From NCBI GenBank assembly GCA_947626795.1, contig CANQTH010000010.1, positions 1 to 49,981 of the forward strand: DNA of 49,981 bases, written 5' to 3'. Numbering within the stretch: position 1 is the first letter of the stretch; the number at the start of each line of letters is the position of its first letter. Shown here piece by piece: positions 16,811 to 25,931 of the stretch. Below the pieces are notes generated by a model, which saw nothing but the letters and a program-made list of their open reading frames with translations, was not told the DNA's origin and searched no databases. This DNA comes from an uncultured Lachnospiraceae bacterium. GTDB lineage: Bacteria; Bacillota; Clostridia; Lachnospirales; Lachnospiraceae. The position numbers and the translations under genes were made by a program.

Positions 16811-18580
16811 ATGGAGAAAATATTGGAAAGCATCAGCAGGGAAGTGGTGCGGGCATTTGAAGAAAACGGTTATGATGGGAAATACGGGAAGGCGACGTTG
16901 TCGAACCGCCCCGACCTTTGCGAGTTTCAGTGCAATGGGGCGATGGCGGCCGCAAAGGAATACAAATGCGCGCCGTTCGCGATCGCGGACCGGGTCGCGG
17001 AGAGCCTAAAGGGCAATGGGATGTTCGAGTCGGCGGAATCTGTGAAGCCGGGGTTTTTGAATTTGAAGCTGGATCCGGGATATCTGGCCGGATACCTGCA
17101 GGAAATGGAAAAAGACCAGGAGCGGCTGGGCTGCGGGAAATGCAGGGATCCTAAGACCATCCTGATCGACTATGGCGGCCCGAACGTGGCCAAGCCCCTC
17201 CATGTGGGGCATCTGCGCTCCGCCATCATCGGGGAGAGCGTCAAGCGGATCGGGAAGTTCCTGGGGCATACGATGATCGGGGACGTGCATCTGGGCGACT
17301 GGGGCCTGCAGATGGGGCTGATCATCACGGAGCTGCGGCAGAGGAAGCCGGAACTCCCCTATTTCCAGGAGGATCATGAAGGCGAATATCCGAAGGAGGC
17401 GCCGTTTACGATCTCGGAGCTGGAGGAGATCTATCCGGCCGCCAGCACCAGATCGAAGGAAGACGAGGCGTACAAGGAAGCGGCGATGCAGGCGACATAC
17501 GAGCTGCAGCACGGGCGGCGGGGCTATCAGGCGCTGCTGCGCCATATCCTGGACGTTTCCGTCAGCGACTTAAAGCGCAATTACGAGAATCTGAACGTCT
17601 CGTTCGAGCTGTGGAAGGGGGAGTCGGACGCGCAGCCCTATATCCCGGACATGGTGCAGAAGATGAAGGACGGCGGCTTTGCGCATATAAGCGACGGCGC
17701 GCTGGTCGTGGATGTGAAGGAAGAGACGGATACGAAGGAGATCCCGCCGTGCATGATCTTAAAGTCGGACGGCGCGTCCCTTTACAATACGACGGATTTG
17801 GCGACGATCGTATGGCGTATGCAGGATTATTGTCCGGACGAGATCATTTACGTCGTGGACAAACGGCAGGAGCTGTATTTTACGCAGGTGTTCCGCTGCG
17901 CCCGGAAAACGGGCCTTGTGAAGCCGGAGACGGAATTGCGCTTCTTAGGCTTTGGCACGATGAACGGCAAGGACGGCAAGCCGTTCAAGACAAGGGACGG
18001 CGGCGTGATGCGCCTGGAGTACCTGCTCTCCGGCATCAACGAGGAGATGTACAAGAAAATCTCGGACAACCATACCGTGGAAGAGGAAGAAGGCAGGAAG
18101 ACGGCGAAGATCGTCGCGCTTTCCGCGATCAAATACGGCGACCTGTCAAATCAGGCGTCGAAGGATTATATTTTTGACATCGATCGGTTCACTTCCTTTG
18201 AGGGGAATACCGGGCCGTATATTTTATATACCATCGTGCGGATGAAGTCCATCCTGAAAAAATACCGGGAAGCGCGCGCGCTCCCGCAGGAGGCGAAGAT
18301 CCTCCCGGCGCATTCGGAGAGCGAGAAGGCCCTGATGCTGGAGATCGTCAAATTCAACGGCGTCATGGAGAGCGCGTTCGAGGAGCTTGCGCCGCATAAG
18401 GTATGCGCCTATGTTTATGACGTGGCGAACGCGTTCAACCATTTTTACCATGAGACGAAGATCTTGGCGGAAGAGGACGAGGGCGTGCAGGCTGGGTATA
18501 TCAAGCTTTTGGGGCTTGCGAAGCGGGTGATGGAGATCTGCATCGATGTCCTTGGGTTCGAGGCGCCGGATCGGATGTAG
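16811..18580 (+). CDS. argS: Arginine--tRNA ligase
   Basis: Class I aminoacyl-tRNA synthetase charging tRNA-Arg. The 589-residue protein has an N-terminal additional domain (~1-110), the HIGH-type motif HVGHLRS following DYGGPNVAKPL (~residue 125), the GDVHLGDWGLQMG segment, the catalytic-domain signature YVVDKRQELYFTQVF (~350) and an anticodon-binding C-terminal domain with YVYDVANAFNHFYHE (~535). A canonical KMSKS is lacking, as in many ArgRS. No T-box leader is visible in the 66-nt gap before it. Its last codons and stop are the first unit of a 59-bp tandem repeat. Confidence 0.96.
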   Translation: MEKILESISREVVRAFEENGYDGKYGKATLSNRPDLCEFQCNGAMAAAKEYKCAPFAIADRVAESLKGNGMFESAESVKPGFLNLKLDPGYLAGYLQEMEKDQERLGCGKCRDPKTILIDYGGPNVAKPLHVGHLRSAIIGESVKRIGKFLGHTMIGDVHLGDWGLQMGLIITELRQRKPELPYFQEDHEGEYPKEAPFTISELEEIYPAASTRSKEDEAYKEAAMQATYELQHGRRGYQALLRHILDVSVSDLKRNYENLNVSFELWKGESDAQPYIPDMVQKMKDGGFAHISDGALVVDVKEETDTKEIPPCMILKSDGASLYNTTDLATIVWRMQDYCPDEIIYVVDKRQELYFTQVFRCARKTGLVKPETELRFLGFGTMNGKDGKPFKTRDGGVMRLEYLLSGINEEMYKKISDNHTVEEEEGRKTAKIVALSAIKYGDLSNQASKDYIFDIDRFTSFEGNTGPYILYTIVRMKSILKKYREARALPQEAKILPAHSESEKALMLEIVKFNGVMESAFEELAPHKVCAYVYDVANAFNHFYHETKILAEEDEGVQAGYIKLLGLAKRVMEICIDVLGFEAPDRM

Positions 18581-18710
18581 TGAGGCGTCGGACTGCGTCC
18601 GCGATCTTCCGGCAGTTTGCGGCGCCGGATCGGATGAGGCGCGGCGCCGGACGCTTTCCGCGGTCTTCCGGCAGTTCGAGGCACCGGATCGGATGTAGCG
18701 CGGCGTCCGC
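18560..18710 (+). repeat. 59-bp tandem repeat, ~2.6 copies, starting in the 3' end of argS
   Basis: Units beginning GAGGCGCCGGATCGGATG start at 18560, 18619 and 18678. Copy 1 holds the last argS codons and its TAG; copy 2 reads ATGAGG at the same place and copy 3 ATGTAG. Conserved internal part: CTTCCGGCAGTT. Period 59 is not a multiple of three. The array fills nearly all of the argS-to-18722 gap. Confidence 0.9.
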
Positions 18711-18721
18711 AGGAGGGGACA

Positions 18722-19222
18722 ATGGCGAAAAAAACGGCTTACATGGGAATGTTGACGGCCCTGGCGTTTGTTTTTTCTTATCTTGAATTTCTGATCCCCA
18801 TCAACCTTGGCGTCCCGGGCGTAAAGCTGGGGCTTGCCAACCTGGTGGTCATTGTCGCGCTCTATTTAGCGGGCGGGAAGGCGGCGTTTACGCTTTCGCT
18901 GGCGCGGATCGTCCTTGCGGGATTTACGTTCGGGAACCTGGCCAGCATGGCATATAGCCTGGCGGGCGGGATGCTGAGCTTAGCGGCCATGGCCCTGGCG
19001 CGGAAGACGGGCCTGTTTTCCGTCACGGGGGTCAGCGTCGTCGGGGGCGTGAGCCACAACATCGGGCAGATGATGGCGGCCGCCCTGGTCGTGGGGGCGG
19101 CGAGCCTGCTTCCTTACCTTCCGGTTCTGCTTTTGTCCGGGACGGCCGCCGGGACGGCGGTCGGGCTTTTGGCGGCCATAGCCGTCAGGCGGCTGTCTGT
19201 TTTCGTGAAAAAAGAGGAATAA
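18722..19222 (+). CDS. Gx transporter family protein (heptaprenyl diphosphate synthase component I-like)
   Basis: Small polytopic membrane protein of 166 residues with about five helices (AYMGMLTALAFVFSYLEFL, VPGVKLGLANLVVIVALYL, and so on). The GVKLGLANL and GNLASMAYSLAGG segments are typical of the Hpre_diP_synt_I/Gx family, related to substrate-binding S components of ECF transporters. The old name comes from genome annotation near a prenyl synthase; the substrate is unknown. Good AGGAGGGG site 4 nt upstream of the ATG. No partner prenyltransferase or ECF module is in the window. Confidence 0.8.
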   Translation: MAKKTAYMGMLTALAFVFSYLEFLIPINLGVPGVKLGLANLVVIVALYLAGGKAAFTLSLARIVLAGFTFGNLASMAYSLAGGMLSLAAMALARKTGLFSVTGVSVVGGVSHNIGQMMAAALVVGAASLLPYLPVLLLSGTAAGTAVGLLAAIAVRRLSVFVKKEE

Positions 19223-19274
19223 GATCTTTGAAAATGCAGATACTGTTTCTGAAAAAAGGAGAAAGGAGATTCCC

Positions 19275-19460
19275 ATGAACCAGATTTCAGAAAAAGAGTT
19301 ATCCGCATTGAACGACCTGCTTTCCGGAGAAGAGCTTTTGATCCGAAAATTCCAGGTGCTGGCGGACAACAGCACGGACAACGAGATGCAGGCGAAATTC
19401 CAGGAGATTTCCAACGCGCACAAGGAGCATTTCCGCTCCCTGTATTCGCAGTTGGGCTAA
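19275..19460 (+). CDS. Small spore coat-type protein (ferritin-like helical fragment)
   Basis: A 61-residue helical protein (MNQISEKELSALNDLL ... EISNAHKEHFRSLYSQLG) with AAAGGAG upstream. Size, the EE..I.KF..LA pattern and its pairing with the CotF-like gene 108 nt downstream match the small coat proteins found in pairs in Clostridia. Such proteins form helical bundles in the spore coat. The pair is probably sporulation-controlled, but no clear sigma-E or sigma-K promoter was found in the short gaps. Confidence 0.65.
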   Translation: MNQISEKELSALNDLLSGEELLIRKFQVLADNSTDNEMQAKFQEISNAHKEHFRSLYSQLG

Positions 19461-19568
19461 GGGATACGCAGGCGCGGAGGTTTTGCAGGCAGTCGGATCT
19501 TTGGCGATGGCCGCCCGGGACGGGCGTTCCGGAAGGGGCCGCCGGATCGGCGGGAACAGGAGGTAAGG

Positions 19569-19841
19569 ATGCAGCAGTCATTTTACACGGAAAAAGAAAT
19601 GTTCGCGGACGCGCTGACCGCGGAAAAAACAGCGACGACGCTTTACAATACATTTTCCAATGAGTGCGTCCATGAGAATGTGAGGGACGCGATCCTGGGA
19701 TGTTTGGAGAAGGAACACGAGATTCAGAACGAAGTCTTTTCGATGATGCATGACAGGGGCTATTATCCGACGCCTTCGGCGGAAATGCAGAAGGTGGATG
19801 AGGCGAGGCAGAGGTTCGGCCAGTGCATGGAGAGCTTCTGA
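19569..19841 (+). CDS. CotF-family spore coat protein
   Basis: A 90-residue helical protein: FADALTAEKTATTLYNTFSNEC (~residues 12-33), then LGCLEKEHEIQNEVFSMMHDRGYYPTP (~46-72) with the GYYP ending typical of CotF-like coat proteins. AGGAGG lies 6 nt before the ATG. It follows the smaller coat protein and ends in a strong terminator, so the two probably form a short sporulation operon. Confidence 0.8.
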   Translation: MQQSFYTEKEMFADALTAEKTATTLYNTFSNECVHENVRDAILGCLEKEHEIQNEVFSMMHDRGYYPTPSAEMQKVDEARQRFGQCMESF

Positions 19842-19860
19842 CAGAAGTTTTCGCAGTTCA

Positions 19861-19906
19861 AAAAATCCGCCGCTTTGCAGGTTTTCTTGCAAAGCGGCGG
19901 ATTTTT
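19861..19906 (+). terminator. Terminator after the coat-protein pair
   Basis: A perfect 19-bp stem (AAAAATCCGCCGCTTTGCA at 19861-19879 with its complement at 19888-19906) and an 8-nt loop, ending in TTTTT. It should work on both strands, so it may also stop transcripts of the minus-strand gene that ends at 20000. Confidence 0.9.
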
Positions 19907-19914
19907 ATGACGGG

Positions 19915-20003
19915 AAAGGACGCGCGCCCCTTATGCTTCACGCGCATGACGTATCGGCCTGCTCCGCCGCGTTTTATGGCAGAAAAGGACGCGCGCCCTT
20001 TAT
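19915..20003. repeat. Two direct copies of a 20-bp GC-rich palindromic sequence
   Basis: AAAGGACGCGCGCCCCTTAT (19915-19934) recurs as AAAGGACGCGCGCCCTTTAT (19984-20003), 69 bp apart. Each is nearly self-complementary. Read on the minus strand the second copy folds AAAGG...CCTTT followed by TCT right after the stop of the 1414-residue gene, so it could act as its terminator. Confidence 0.55.
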
Positions 20004-23000
20004 TTCGCCAGGTTTTTCTGCGCCGTGGAGAGCATCAGCTTGATGCGGTTTAGCTGGTTCACCTCGGACGCGCCCGGGTCGTAGTCGATCGCCACGATGT
20101 TGGACAAGGGATACTGGTGGCGGATCTCCTTGATGACGCCCTTGCCCACTACATGGTTCGGCAGGCAGGCGAACGGCTGCGTGCATACGATGTTGTTGGT
20201 CCCGGAGTGGATCAGTTCCAGCATTTCCCCGGTCAGGAACCAGCCTTCCCCGGTCTGGTTGCCCTCCGACACGATGGGGGAGGCGTATTTCGCAAGCGTG
20301 CCGATCCGCGCGGGCGGCTCGAACCGCGCGCTCTTCTCAAATGCCTTCCGCGCGGCCTTGCGCACCCATTCCAGGGCGAAGATGCCCAGGTTGGCGTTGC
20401 GGGCGGAGGATTTGCTCATGCCAAGCTTTTCCGCCTTGAAGTTCTGGTTGTAGAAGCAGTAGAGGAAGAAGTCGGTCAGATCCGGCACGACGGCTTCCGC
20501 GCCCTCGGACTCCAATAAGTCCACCAGGTAATTGTTCGCGGCCGGGAGGAATTTCACGAGGATCTCCCCTACGACGCCTACCTTTGGCTTCACCGCGTCC
20601 GTCAGCGGGAGGCTGTCGAAGTCGCGTATGATCTGGCGGCAGTAACGCTTGAATTTCCGATGGGAGACCATGCCCGGCACGGAAACAAAGTCCATGCATT
20701 TCTTCTTCCATTTTTCATGGAGCGCGTTTGCCGCGCCCGGGACGGCCTCATAGGGGCGCGTCCGGTAGAGGCAGCGCATGAAGATATCCCCGAACGTCAA
20801 GGCGTACACGCCGCGCTGCAGGAGCGGAAGGGTGAGCTTGAACCCAGGGTTGTCCTCCAGCCCGCTTAAATTGATGGAGATGACCGGGATATCCGGATGC
20901 CCGGCCTTTTCCAGCGCGCGGCGGATGAAGCCGATGTAGTTGGAGGCGCGGCAGCCCCCGCCCGTCTGGGAGATGACGACGGCCGTCCGGGACAAGTCGT
21001 ATTTTCCGGAAAGGATGGCGTCCATGATCTGGCCCACGACGATCAGGGAGGGGTAGCAGGCGTCGTTGTTGACGTATTTTAAGCCCGTGTCCACCGCGGC
21101 CCTCCCGTCGTTGTCCAGCACGACCAGATGGTAGCCGGCCGCCTGGAAGGCGGGCTGGATCAGCTCGAAATGGATGGGGGACATCTGCGGGCAGAGGATC
21201 GTATAAGTTTTCCGCATTTCCTCGGTAAATACGACGCGGTTGTAGCTGGACGGCACGATCGTCCGTTTGGCCTTCTGCTTTTCCTTCACGCGCAGGGCGG
21301 CGAGGAGCGAACGGACGCGGATGCGCGCCGCGCCTAAGTTGTTCACCTCGTCGATCTTTAAGCAGGTGTAGATCTTGCCGGATCTTACCAAAATGTCGCT
21401 GACCTGGTCGGTCGTGACGGCGTCCAGGCCGCAGCCGAAGGAGTTAAGCTGGATCAGATCCAGGTCGTCCCGCGTCTTGACGAAATTTGCCGCGGCGTAC
21501 AGCCGGGAATGGTACATCCATTGGTCCATGACGCGCAGCGGGCGTTCCACCTCATGCAGGTGGGAGACGGAATCTTCCGTCAAGACGGCGATGCCGTAGG
21601 AATTGATGAGTTCCGGGATGCCGTGGTGGATCTCCGGGTCGGCATGGTAGGGCCGTCCGGCCAGCACGATGCCGCGCCGCCCCGTCTCTTCCATGTACTT
21701 TAACGTCTCTTCCCCCTTGCGGCGGATCTCCTCCCGCATACGGGCCAGCTCCTGCCATCCGGCTTCAGCCGCCGCGCGGACTTCTTCCGCCGGGATGGAA
21801 AATTCTTTCCCGAAGACCTCGGCCAATTCCCCGGCCAGTCCCTCTTCGGAGGAAAATGACAGGAACGGATTCAGGAAGCGCATCTTACCGGATGTGATCT
21901 CCTCCATGTTGTTCTTGATATTTTCCGCATAGGAGGTGACGATCGGGCAGTTGTAATGGTTGTTGGCGTCCGGGAACTCGTTGCGCTCGTACGGGATGCA
22001 CGGGTAAAAGATGAAATCCGCGTGGTTCTGGATCAGCCAGGAAATATGCCCGTGCGCCAGCTTGGCCGGGTAGCATTCCGACTCGCTCGGGATGGATTCA
22101 ATGCCCATTTCGTAGATCGCCCGGGAGGACTGCGGGGAGAGCAGGACCCGGAACTTTAACGCCTTGAAAAATACCGCCCAGAACGGGTAGTTCTCGTACA
22201 GGTTTAAGACGCGCGGGATGCCGACCGTGCCGCGCGCGGCCTCCTGCGGGGCGAGAGGCTCGTACGCGAAGAGCCTCTCGTTCTTATATTCAAATAAGTT
22301 CGGGATATGCTCCTTGTTCTTCTCGCCGCCCAGTCCTTTCTCGCAGCGGTTCCCGGTGATGAAGCGGCGGTTGCCGGAGAAGAGGTTGACCGTGAGGAGA
22401 CAGTGGTTCGTGCAGCCCTGGCAGCGCGTCAGCTTCGTTTCTACCTTCAGTCCCTCGATCTCTTTTAGGGAAAGCATGGTGGTGGACGGGTTCTCCTCGT
22501 AGCGTTCCCTTGCGATCAGGGCCGCCCCGAACGCGCCCATGATCCCGGCAATGTCCGGGCGGACGGCCTCGCAGCCGGAGATTTTCTCGAAGCTGCGCAG
22601 GACGGCGTCGTTGTAGAACGTGCCGCCCTGGACGACGATGTGGCTGCCCAGATCCCTGGGGTCCGACACCTTGATGACCTTGAACAGCGCGTTCTTGATG
22701 ACGGAATAAGCAAGCCCGGCGGAGATGTCGGAGACGTCCGCGCCTTCCTTCTGCGCCTGCTTGACCTTGGAATTCATGAAGACCGTGCAGCGCGTCCCCA
22801 AGTCGATCGGGTTCTGGGCGAACAGGGCCTCCTGCGCGAAATCTTCCACGGAGTAATTCAGGGAATGGGCGAACGTCTCGATGAAGGAGCCGCACCCGGA
22901 GGAGCAGGCCTCGTTGAGCTGCACGCTGTCGATCGTCTGGTTCTTGATCTTGATGCATTTCATGTCCTGGCCGCCGATGTCCAGGATGCAGTCCACGTCC

Positions 23001-24244
23001 GGATTGAAGAACGCGGCCGCGTAGTAGTGGGCGACTGTCTCGACTTCGCCCTCGTCCAGCAAAAAGGCGGATTTCAGCAGGGTCTCCCCGTACCCGGTCG
23101 AGCAGGAATGTACGATATGCGCATCGTCGGGCAGGAGGGAATAGATCTCCTTCATGGCGATCGAGGCGGTAGAAAGCGGGTTGCCGTTGTTGCTGCTGTA
23201 GAACGAATAGAGCAGGGAGCCGTCCTCCCCGACAAGTGCCGCCTTGGTCGTGGTGGATCCGGCGTCGATGCCCAGGTAGCAGTTCCCCTTGTACGTGGAA
23301 AGGTTCGCGGTGGCCACGCAGTGCCTTGCATGGCGTTTCTGGAATTTATCATAATCCTCCGCCGAGGCGAACAGCGGCTCCATGCGCTCCACCTCAAATT
23401 CCATGTGGATCTCGGAAGAAAGCATCTGCAGGATGTTGCTCAGTTCCATGCAGACCGTCGGCTTATAGTTCTGCGCGGAGCCGATCGCGGCGAACAAGTG
23501 GGAGTTGTCCGGGGCGACCGTATGCTCCTCGTCCAGATTCAGCGTGCGGATGAAGGCCTGCTTCAATTCCGGAAGGAAGTGCAGCGGGCCGCCCAGGAAC
23601 GCGACATGGCCGCGGATGGGCTTCCCGCAGGCAAGCCCTGAGATCGTCTGGTTGACGACCGCCTGGAAGATGGAGGCGGCTAAATCCTCCTTCGAGGCGC
23701 CCTCGTTGATCAGGGGTTGGATGTCGGATTTCGCGAACACGCCGCAGCGGGCGGCGATCGGGTAGATGGCCTTGTAATCTTTCGCGTAAGTATTGAGGCC
23801 GGAAGCGTCCGTCTGCAGCAGGGAAGCCATCTGGTCGATGAAAGAGCCTGTGCCGCCCGCGCAGATGCCGTTCATGCGCTGCTCGACGTTGCCGCCTTCA
23901 AAATAAATGATCTTGGCGTCTTCGCCGCCGAGCTCGATGGCGACGTCCGTCTGCGGGGCCTGGCTCGAAAGGGCCGTGGACACGGAAATGACTTCCTGCA
24001 CGAACGGGATGCCAAGATGCTTGGCCAGCGTAAGCCCCCCCGACCCAGTGATCATGGGGGAGACGAAAAGATTTCCAAGCTCGACCTTCGCGCGGGCGAG
24101 CAGGTTGATGAGCGTTTCCCGGATATTTGCAAAATGCCGCTCGTAATCGGCGAACAGCAATTCATCGTTCTCATTTAATATCGCGATCTTTACAGTCGTT
24201 GAGCCAATGTCGATGCCCAGCTTATGCAAATTTTGTCTTTTCAT
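20000..24244 (-). CDS. Giant acyl-CoA dehydratase activase-related protein (two ASKHA activase domains plus DUF2229/dehydratase-like region)
   Basis: A 1414-residue single-chain fusion of the 2-hydroxyacyl-CoA dehydratase activator/reductase type. Domain 1 (residues ~8-260) has the ATP loop [24 protein letters not shown] and cysteines C128 ([10 protein letters not shown]) and C167 ([10 protein letters not shown]), at the places where the dimeric activator HgdC holds its [4Fe-4S] cluster. Domain 2 (~322-585) repeats this: [23 protein letters not shown]447/C451 ([10 protein letters not shown]) and C486. A Cys-rich linker (QGCTNHC) follows, then a DUF2229-like part and a C-terminal dehydratase-subunit-like part. 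It probably uses ATP to drive low-potential electron transfer; the substrate is unknown. Own promoter; GGGAGG precedes the ATG. Confidence 0.88.
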   Translation of the reverse strand: MKRQNLHKLGIDIGSTTVKIAILNENDELLFADYERHFANIRETLINLLARAKVELGNLFVSPMITGSGGLTLAKHLGIPFVQEVISVSTALSSQAPQTDVAIELGGEDAKIIYFEGGNVEQRMNGICAGGTGSFIDQMASLLQTDASGLNTYAKDYKAIYPIAARCGVFAKSDIQPLINEGASKEDLAASIFQAVVNQTISGLACGKPIRGHVAFLGGPLHFLPELKQAFIRTLNLDEEHTVAPDNSHLFAAIGSAQNYKPTVCMELSNILQMLSSEIHMEFEVERMEPLFASAEDYDKFQKRHARHCVATANLSTYKGNCYLGIDAGSTTTKAALVGEDGSLLYSFYSSNNGNPLSTASIAMKEIYSLLPDDAHIVHSCSTGYGETLLKSAFLLDEGEVETVAHYYAAAFFNPDVDCILDIGGQDMKCIKIKNQTIDSVQLNEACSSGCGSFIETFAHSLNYSVEDFAQEALFAQNPIDLGTRCTVFMNSKVKQAQKEGADVSDISAGLAYSVIKNALFKVIKVSDPRDLGSHIVVQGGTFYNDAVLRSFEKISGCEAVRPDIAGIMGAFGAALIARERYEENPSTTMLSLKEIEGLKVETKLTRCQGCTNHCLLTVNLFSGNRRFITGNRCEKGLGGEKNKEHIPNLFEYKNERLFAYEPLAPQEAARGTVGIPRVLNLYENYPFWAVFFKALKFRVLLSPQSSRAIYEMGIESIPSESECYPAKLAHGHISWLIQNHADFIFYPCIPYERNEFPDANNHYNCPIVTSYAENIKNNMEEITSGKMRFLNPFLSFSSEEGLAGELAEVFGKEFSIPAEEVRAAAEAGWQELARMREEIRRKGEETLKYMEETGRRGIVLAGRPYHADPEIHHGIPELINSYGIAVLTEDSVSHLHEVERPLRVMDQWMYHSRLYAAANFVKTRDDLDLIQLNSFGCGLDAVTTDQVSDILVRSGKIYTCLKIDEVNNLGAARIRVRSLLAALRVKEKQKAKRTIVPSSYNRVVFTEEMRKTYTILCPQMSPIHFELIQPAFQAAGYHLVVLDNDGRAAVDTGLKYVNNDACYPSLIVVGQIMDAILSGKYDLSRTAVVISQTGGGCRASNYIGFIRRALEKAGHPDIPVISINLSGLEDNPGFKLTLPLLQRGVYALTFGDIFMRCLYRTRPYEAVPGAANALHEKWKKKCMDFVSVPGMVSHRKFKRYCRQIIRDFDSLPLTDAVKPKVGVVGEILVKFLPAANNYLVDLLESEGAEAVVPDLTDFFLYCFYNQNFKAEKLGMSKSSARNANLGIFALEWVRKAARKAFEKSARFEPPARIGTLAKYASPIVSEGNQTGEGWFLTGEMLELIHSGTNNIVCTQPFACLPNHVVGKGVIKEIRHQYPLSNIVAIDYDPGASEVNQLNRIKLMLSTAQKNLAK

Positions 24245-24323
24245 ATGGATTCCTCCCGGATTTCGATTTAAGATTCCAGTTTCTACCTATTATAATGTGA
24301 ACGGCAAAAAATCGAACACCGTC

Positions 24324-24352
24324 ATTATACGACAGGAATTTGCAAATGACAA
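24324..24352 (-). promoter_or_regulatory. Sigma-A promoter of the activase gene
   Basis: On the minus strand TTGTCA (24352-24347), a 17-nt spacer and TATAAT (24329-24324). Predicted leader about 70 nt. A second TATAAT lies closer to the gene but has only a poor -35. Confidence 0.75.
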
Positions 24353-24484
24353 GCCTTTTTTTAATATATGCCGCCGGACGGGGAACTATTCGTTGCCGCA
24401 GATTCCGTCAAGCCAGAACCGATTCCCGCGCCTGGAATATAATAATAGGGAAAAATGGAAAAAGAAAACAGGAGGGCTTGGCGT

Positions 24485-24778
24485 ATGGCAAGGATCATAC
24501 CGATCCCATTAGGCCCGATCTACGGCGGCGGCCCGTGCCGCGGGGTGGTGCATGTGATCGAGAAAGGCGACACTCTTTACAGCCTGGGGAAAAGATATCA
24601 TGTGAGCGTGGGGCAGTTGATGTTCGCGAATCCGTTCGTGGACGTATACAACCTGCAGATCGGGGATGAACTCTGCGTCCCGGTCAGCCCCCGTCCAGGG
24701 GACAAAGGTCCGGAGAGGCCGGGAAGACCGGAGAGGCCGGAGAGGCCGGGGAGGCCGGGGAGGCCGCGGGAGATGTAA
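24485..24778 (+). CDS. Small LysM-domain protein
   Basis: A 97-residue protein with one LysM peptidoglycan-binding domain (VVHVIEKGDTLYSLGKRY ... ANPFVDVYNLQIGDELCVP, ~residues 22-66) after the short segment MARIIPIPLGPIYGGGPC, and a Pro/Arg/Gly-rich repetitive tail (units of ERPGRP). The ATG at 24485 has AGGAGGG 8 nt upstream; an earlier in-frame ATG (24455) lacks one. No signal peptide is visible. That fits LysM proteins delivered to the spore coat or cortex from the mother cell (SafA/SpoVID-like), but this is inference. The stop codon overlaps the start of repeat element B. Confidence 0.8.
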   Translation: MARIIPIPLGPIYGGGPCRGVVHVIEKGDTLYSLGKRYHVSVGQLMFANPFVDVYNLQIGDELCVPVSPRPGDKGPERPGRPERPERPGRPGRPREM

Positions 24779-24923
24779 CAGTTCAGCCCTCCGGCTTCAC
24801 AGTTACGGGATCCGGCTCATTTCAAGTTTGCCTTCGGCAAAGAGCCGGATTCCCACTCGGCAAAATTTACACATTCTTAAGGACTTTGCAGCAAGTGCAA
24901 AGTCCTGGACTGAACTGTTGCGG
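24775..24923 (+). repeat. Dispersed GTTCAGCC element, full-length copy B
   Basis: A 149-bp copy that begins at GTAACAGTTCAGCC, overlapping the LysM stop codon, and ends GACTGAACTGTTGCGG. Order of parts: left end; TTCACAGTTACGGGATCCGGCTC; inner hairpin TTTGCC-TTC-GGCAAA; GAGCCGGATTCC, closing a stem with ATCCGGCTC; then the hairpin GGACTTTGC-agcaagt-GCAAAGTCC; then the right end. Outer ends AACAGTTCAG and CTGAACTGTT are exact complements. A 50-bp core is identical to copy C at 37391. Confidence 0.92.
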
Positions 24924-24950
24924 CGATCGAATAAGATTGCAGAAAATTCA

Positions 24951-24979
24951 TTGACAAACCCGATTGGAAAACCTATAAT
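24951..24979 (+). promoter_or_regulatory. Consensus sigma-A promoter of the rhomboid-like gene/glnS operon
   Basis: TTGACA (24951-24956), exactly 17 nt, TATAAT (24974-24979): a perfect match, 27 nt after repeat element B. The start region carries a direct repeat ATGGTATCT at 24978 and 24989 (11-bp period) that could be an operator. Confidence 0.88.
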
Positions 24980-25023
24980 GGTATCTAAATGGTATCTGAT
25001 TTTGCATATAAAAGAGGTGCGGT

Positions 25024-25866
25024 ATGGGTTTTCTAAATAAATGGGAACGGAAATTCGGGAAATATGCGATCCCCAACCTGACGTTCTGGCTGATCGGGGC
25101 GTGGGTGCTTGGGTTCATCATCCAGTATACGATGCCGAGCGTGCAGATGATGCTCACGCTTGAGCCGGCCTATATCCTGCGGGGGCAGGTATGGCGCCTC
25201 GTTTCCTGGCTGCTGATCCCGCCGAGTGTGAATATCCTGTTCATGATCTTCGTGCTGTCCTGCTATTATTTTATCGGGACGTCGATCGAGCAGGCGATCG
25301 GGACGTTCCGCTACAATGTATATCTGATCGGCGGACTGCTCTGCTCGATCCTGGGCGCGTTCGCGCTGTATCTGTTTTACTTTGTGGCGGAGCGGGGGAT
25401 CTCCGTGACGGGGATCGGATATTATTTCAGCACGGAATATATCACGATGTCGCTGTTCATGGCATTTGCGGTGATCTTCCCGAACGTGGAGTTCCGCCTT
25501 TATTTCATCATTCCCTTAAAGGCGAAGTGGCTGGGGATCGTGGACGCGGTCTGGATGGGATTCATGTTCCTTGCGTCCAGCGCGGCCGGGCGTGTGGCGA
25601 TCCTCTCGTCGCTGATGAATTTCCTGATCTTCTTTTTCAGCACGAGGAATTACAAACGCGTTTCGCCGGGGGAGATCCACAGGAAGCAGGTCTATCGGCA
25701 GCAGATGCGCCAGTCCGACCTTGTGACGAAGCATAAATGCGCGATCTGCGGGCGGACGGAGCGCGACGGGGCGGATCTGGAGTTCCGCTTCTGCAGCAAG
25801 TGCGAGGGCAATTATGAATATTGCCAGGAGCATCTGTTCACCCATCAGCATATCAGGAGGAGTTAG
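25024..25866 (+). CDS. Rhomboid-like membrane protein without catalytic residues, with C-terminal zinc ribbon
   Basis: A 280-residue protein with about six membrane helices (residues ~18-200) arranged like the rhomboid core, ending in a soluble domain with CAICG (~239) and CSKC (~258) pairs plus a His/Cys-rich end ([11 protein letters not shown]), probably one zinc site. The usual rhomboid serine motif GxSG and the late His are not found; the matching stretch reads [13 protein letters not shown]. So it is probably a pseudo-protease of the kind that binds membrane proteins. It leads an operon with glnS (66-nt gap) under a perfect sigma-A promoter; AAGAGGTG precedes the ATG. Zinc-ribbon function unknown. 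Confidence 0.7.
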   Translation: MGFLNKWERKFGKYAIPNLTFWLIGAWVLGFIIQYTMPSVQMMLTLEPAYILRGQVWRLVSWLLIPPSVNILFMIFVLSCYYFIGTSIEQAIGTFRYNVYLIGGLLCSILGAFALYLFYFVAERGISVTGIGYYFSTEYITMSLFMAFAVIFPNVEFRLYFIIPLKAKWLGIVDAVWMGFMFLASSAAGRVAILSSLMNFLIFFFSTRNYKRVSPGEIHRKQVYRQQMRQSDLVTKHKCAICGRTERDGADLEFRFCSKCEGNYEYCQEHLFTHQHIRRS

Positions 25867-25931
25867 CGCGGCGGAAGGCCCGTTTTTGGGACGGGCGCGT
25901 GGCGGGAATTTTCAGAACCAGGAGGGACAAG

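Noticed and set aside
24775..24923. Repeat element B as an insertion sequence or riboswitch
   Set aside because: No open frame of transposase size and no target duplication seen; no match to a riboswitch or T-box motif I know, and copies sit after genes of unrelated function.
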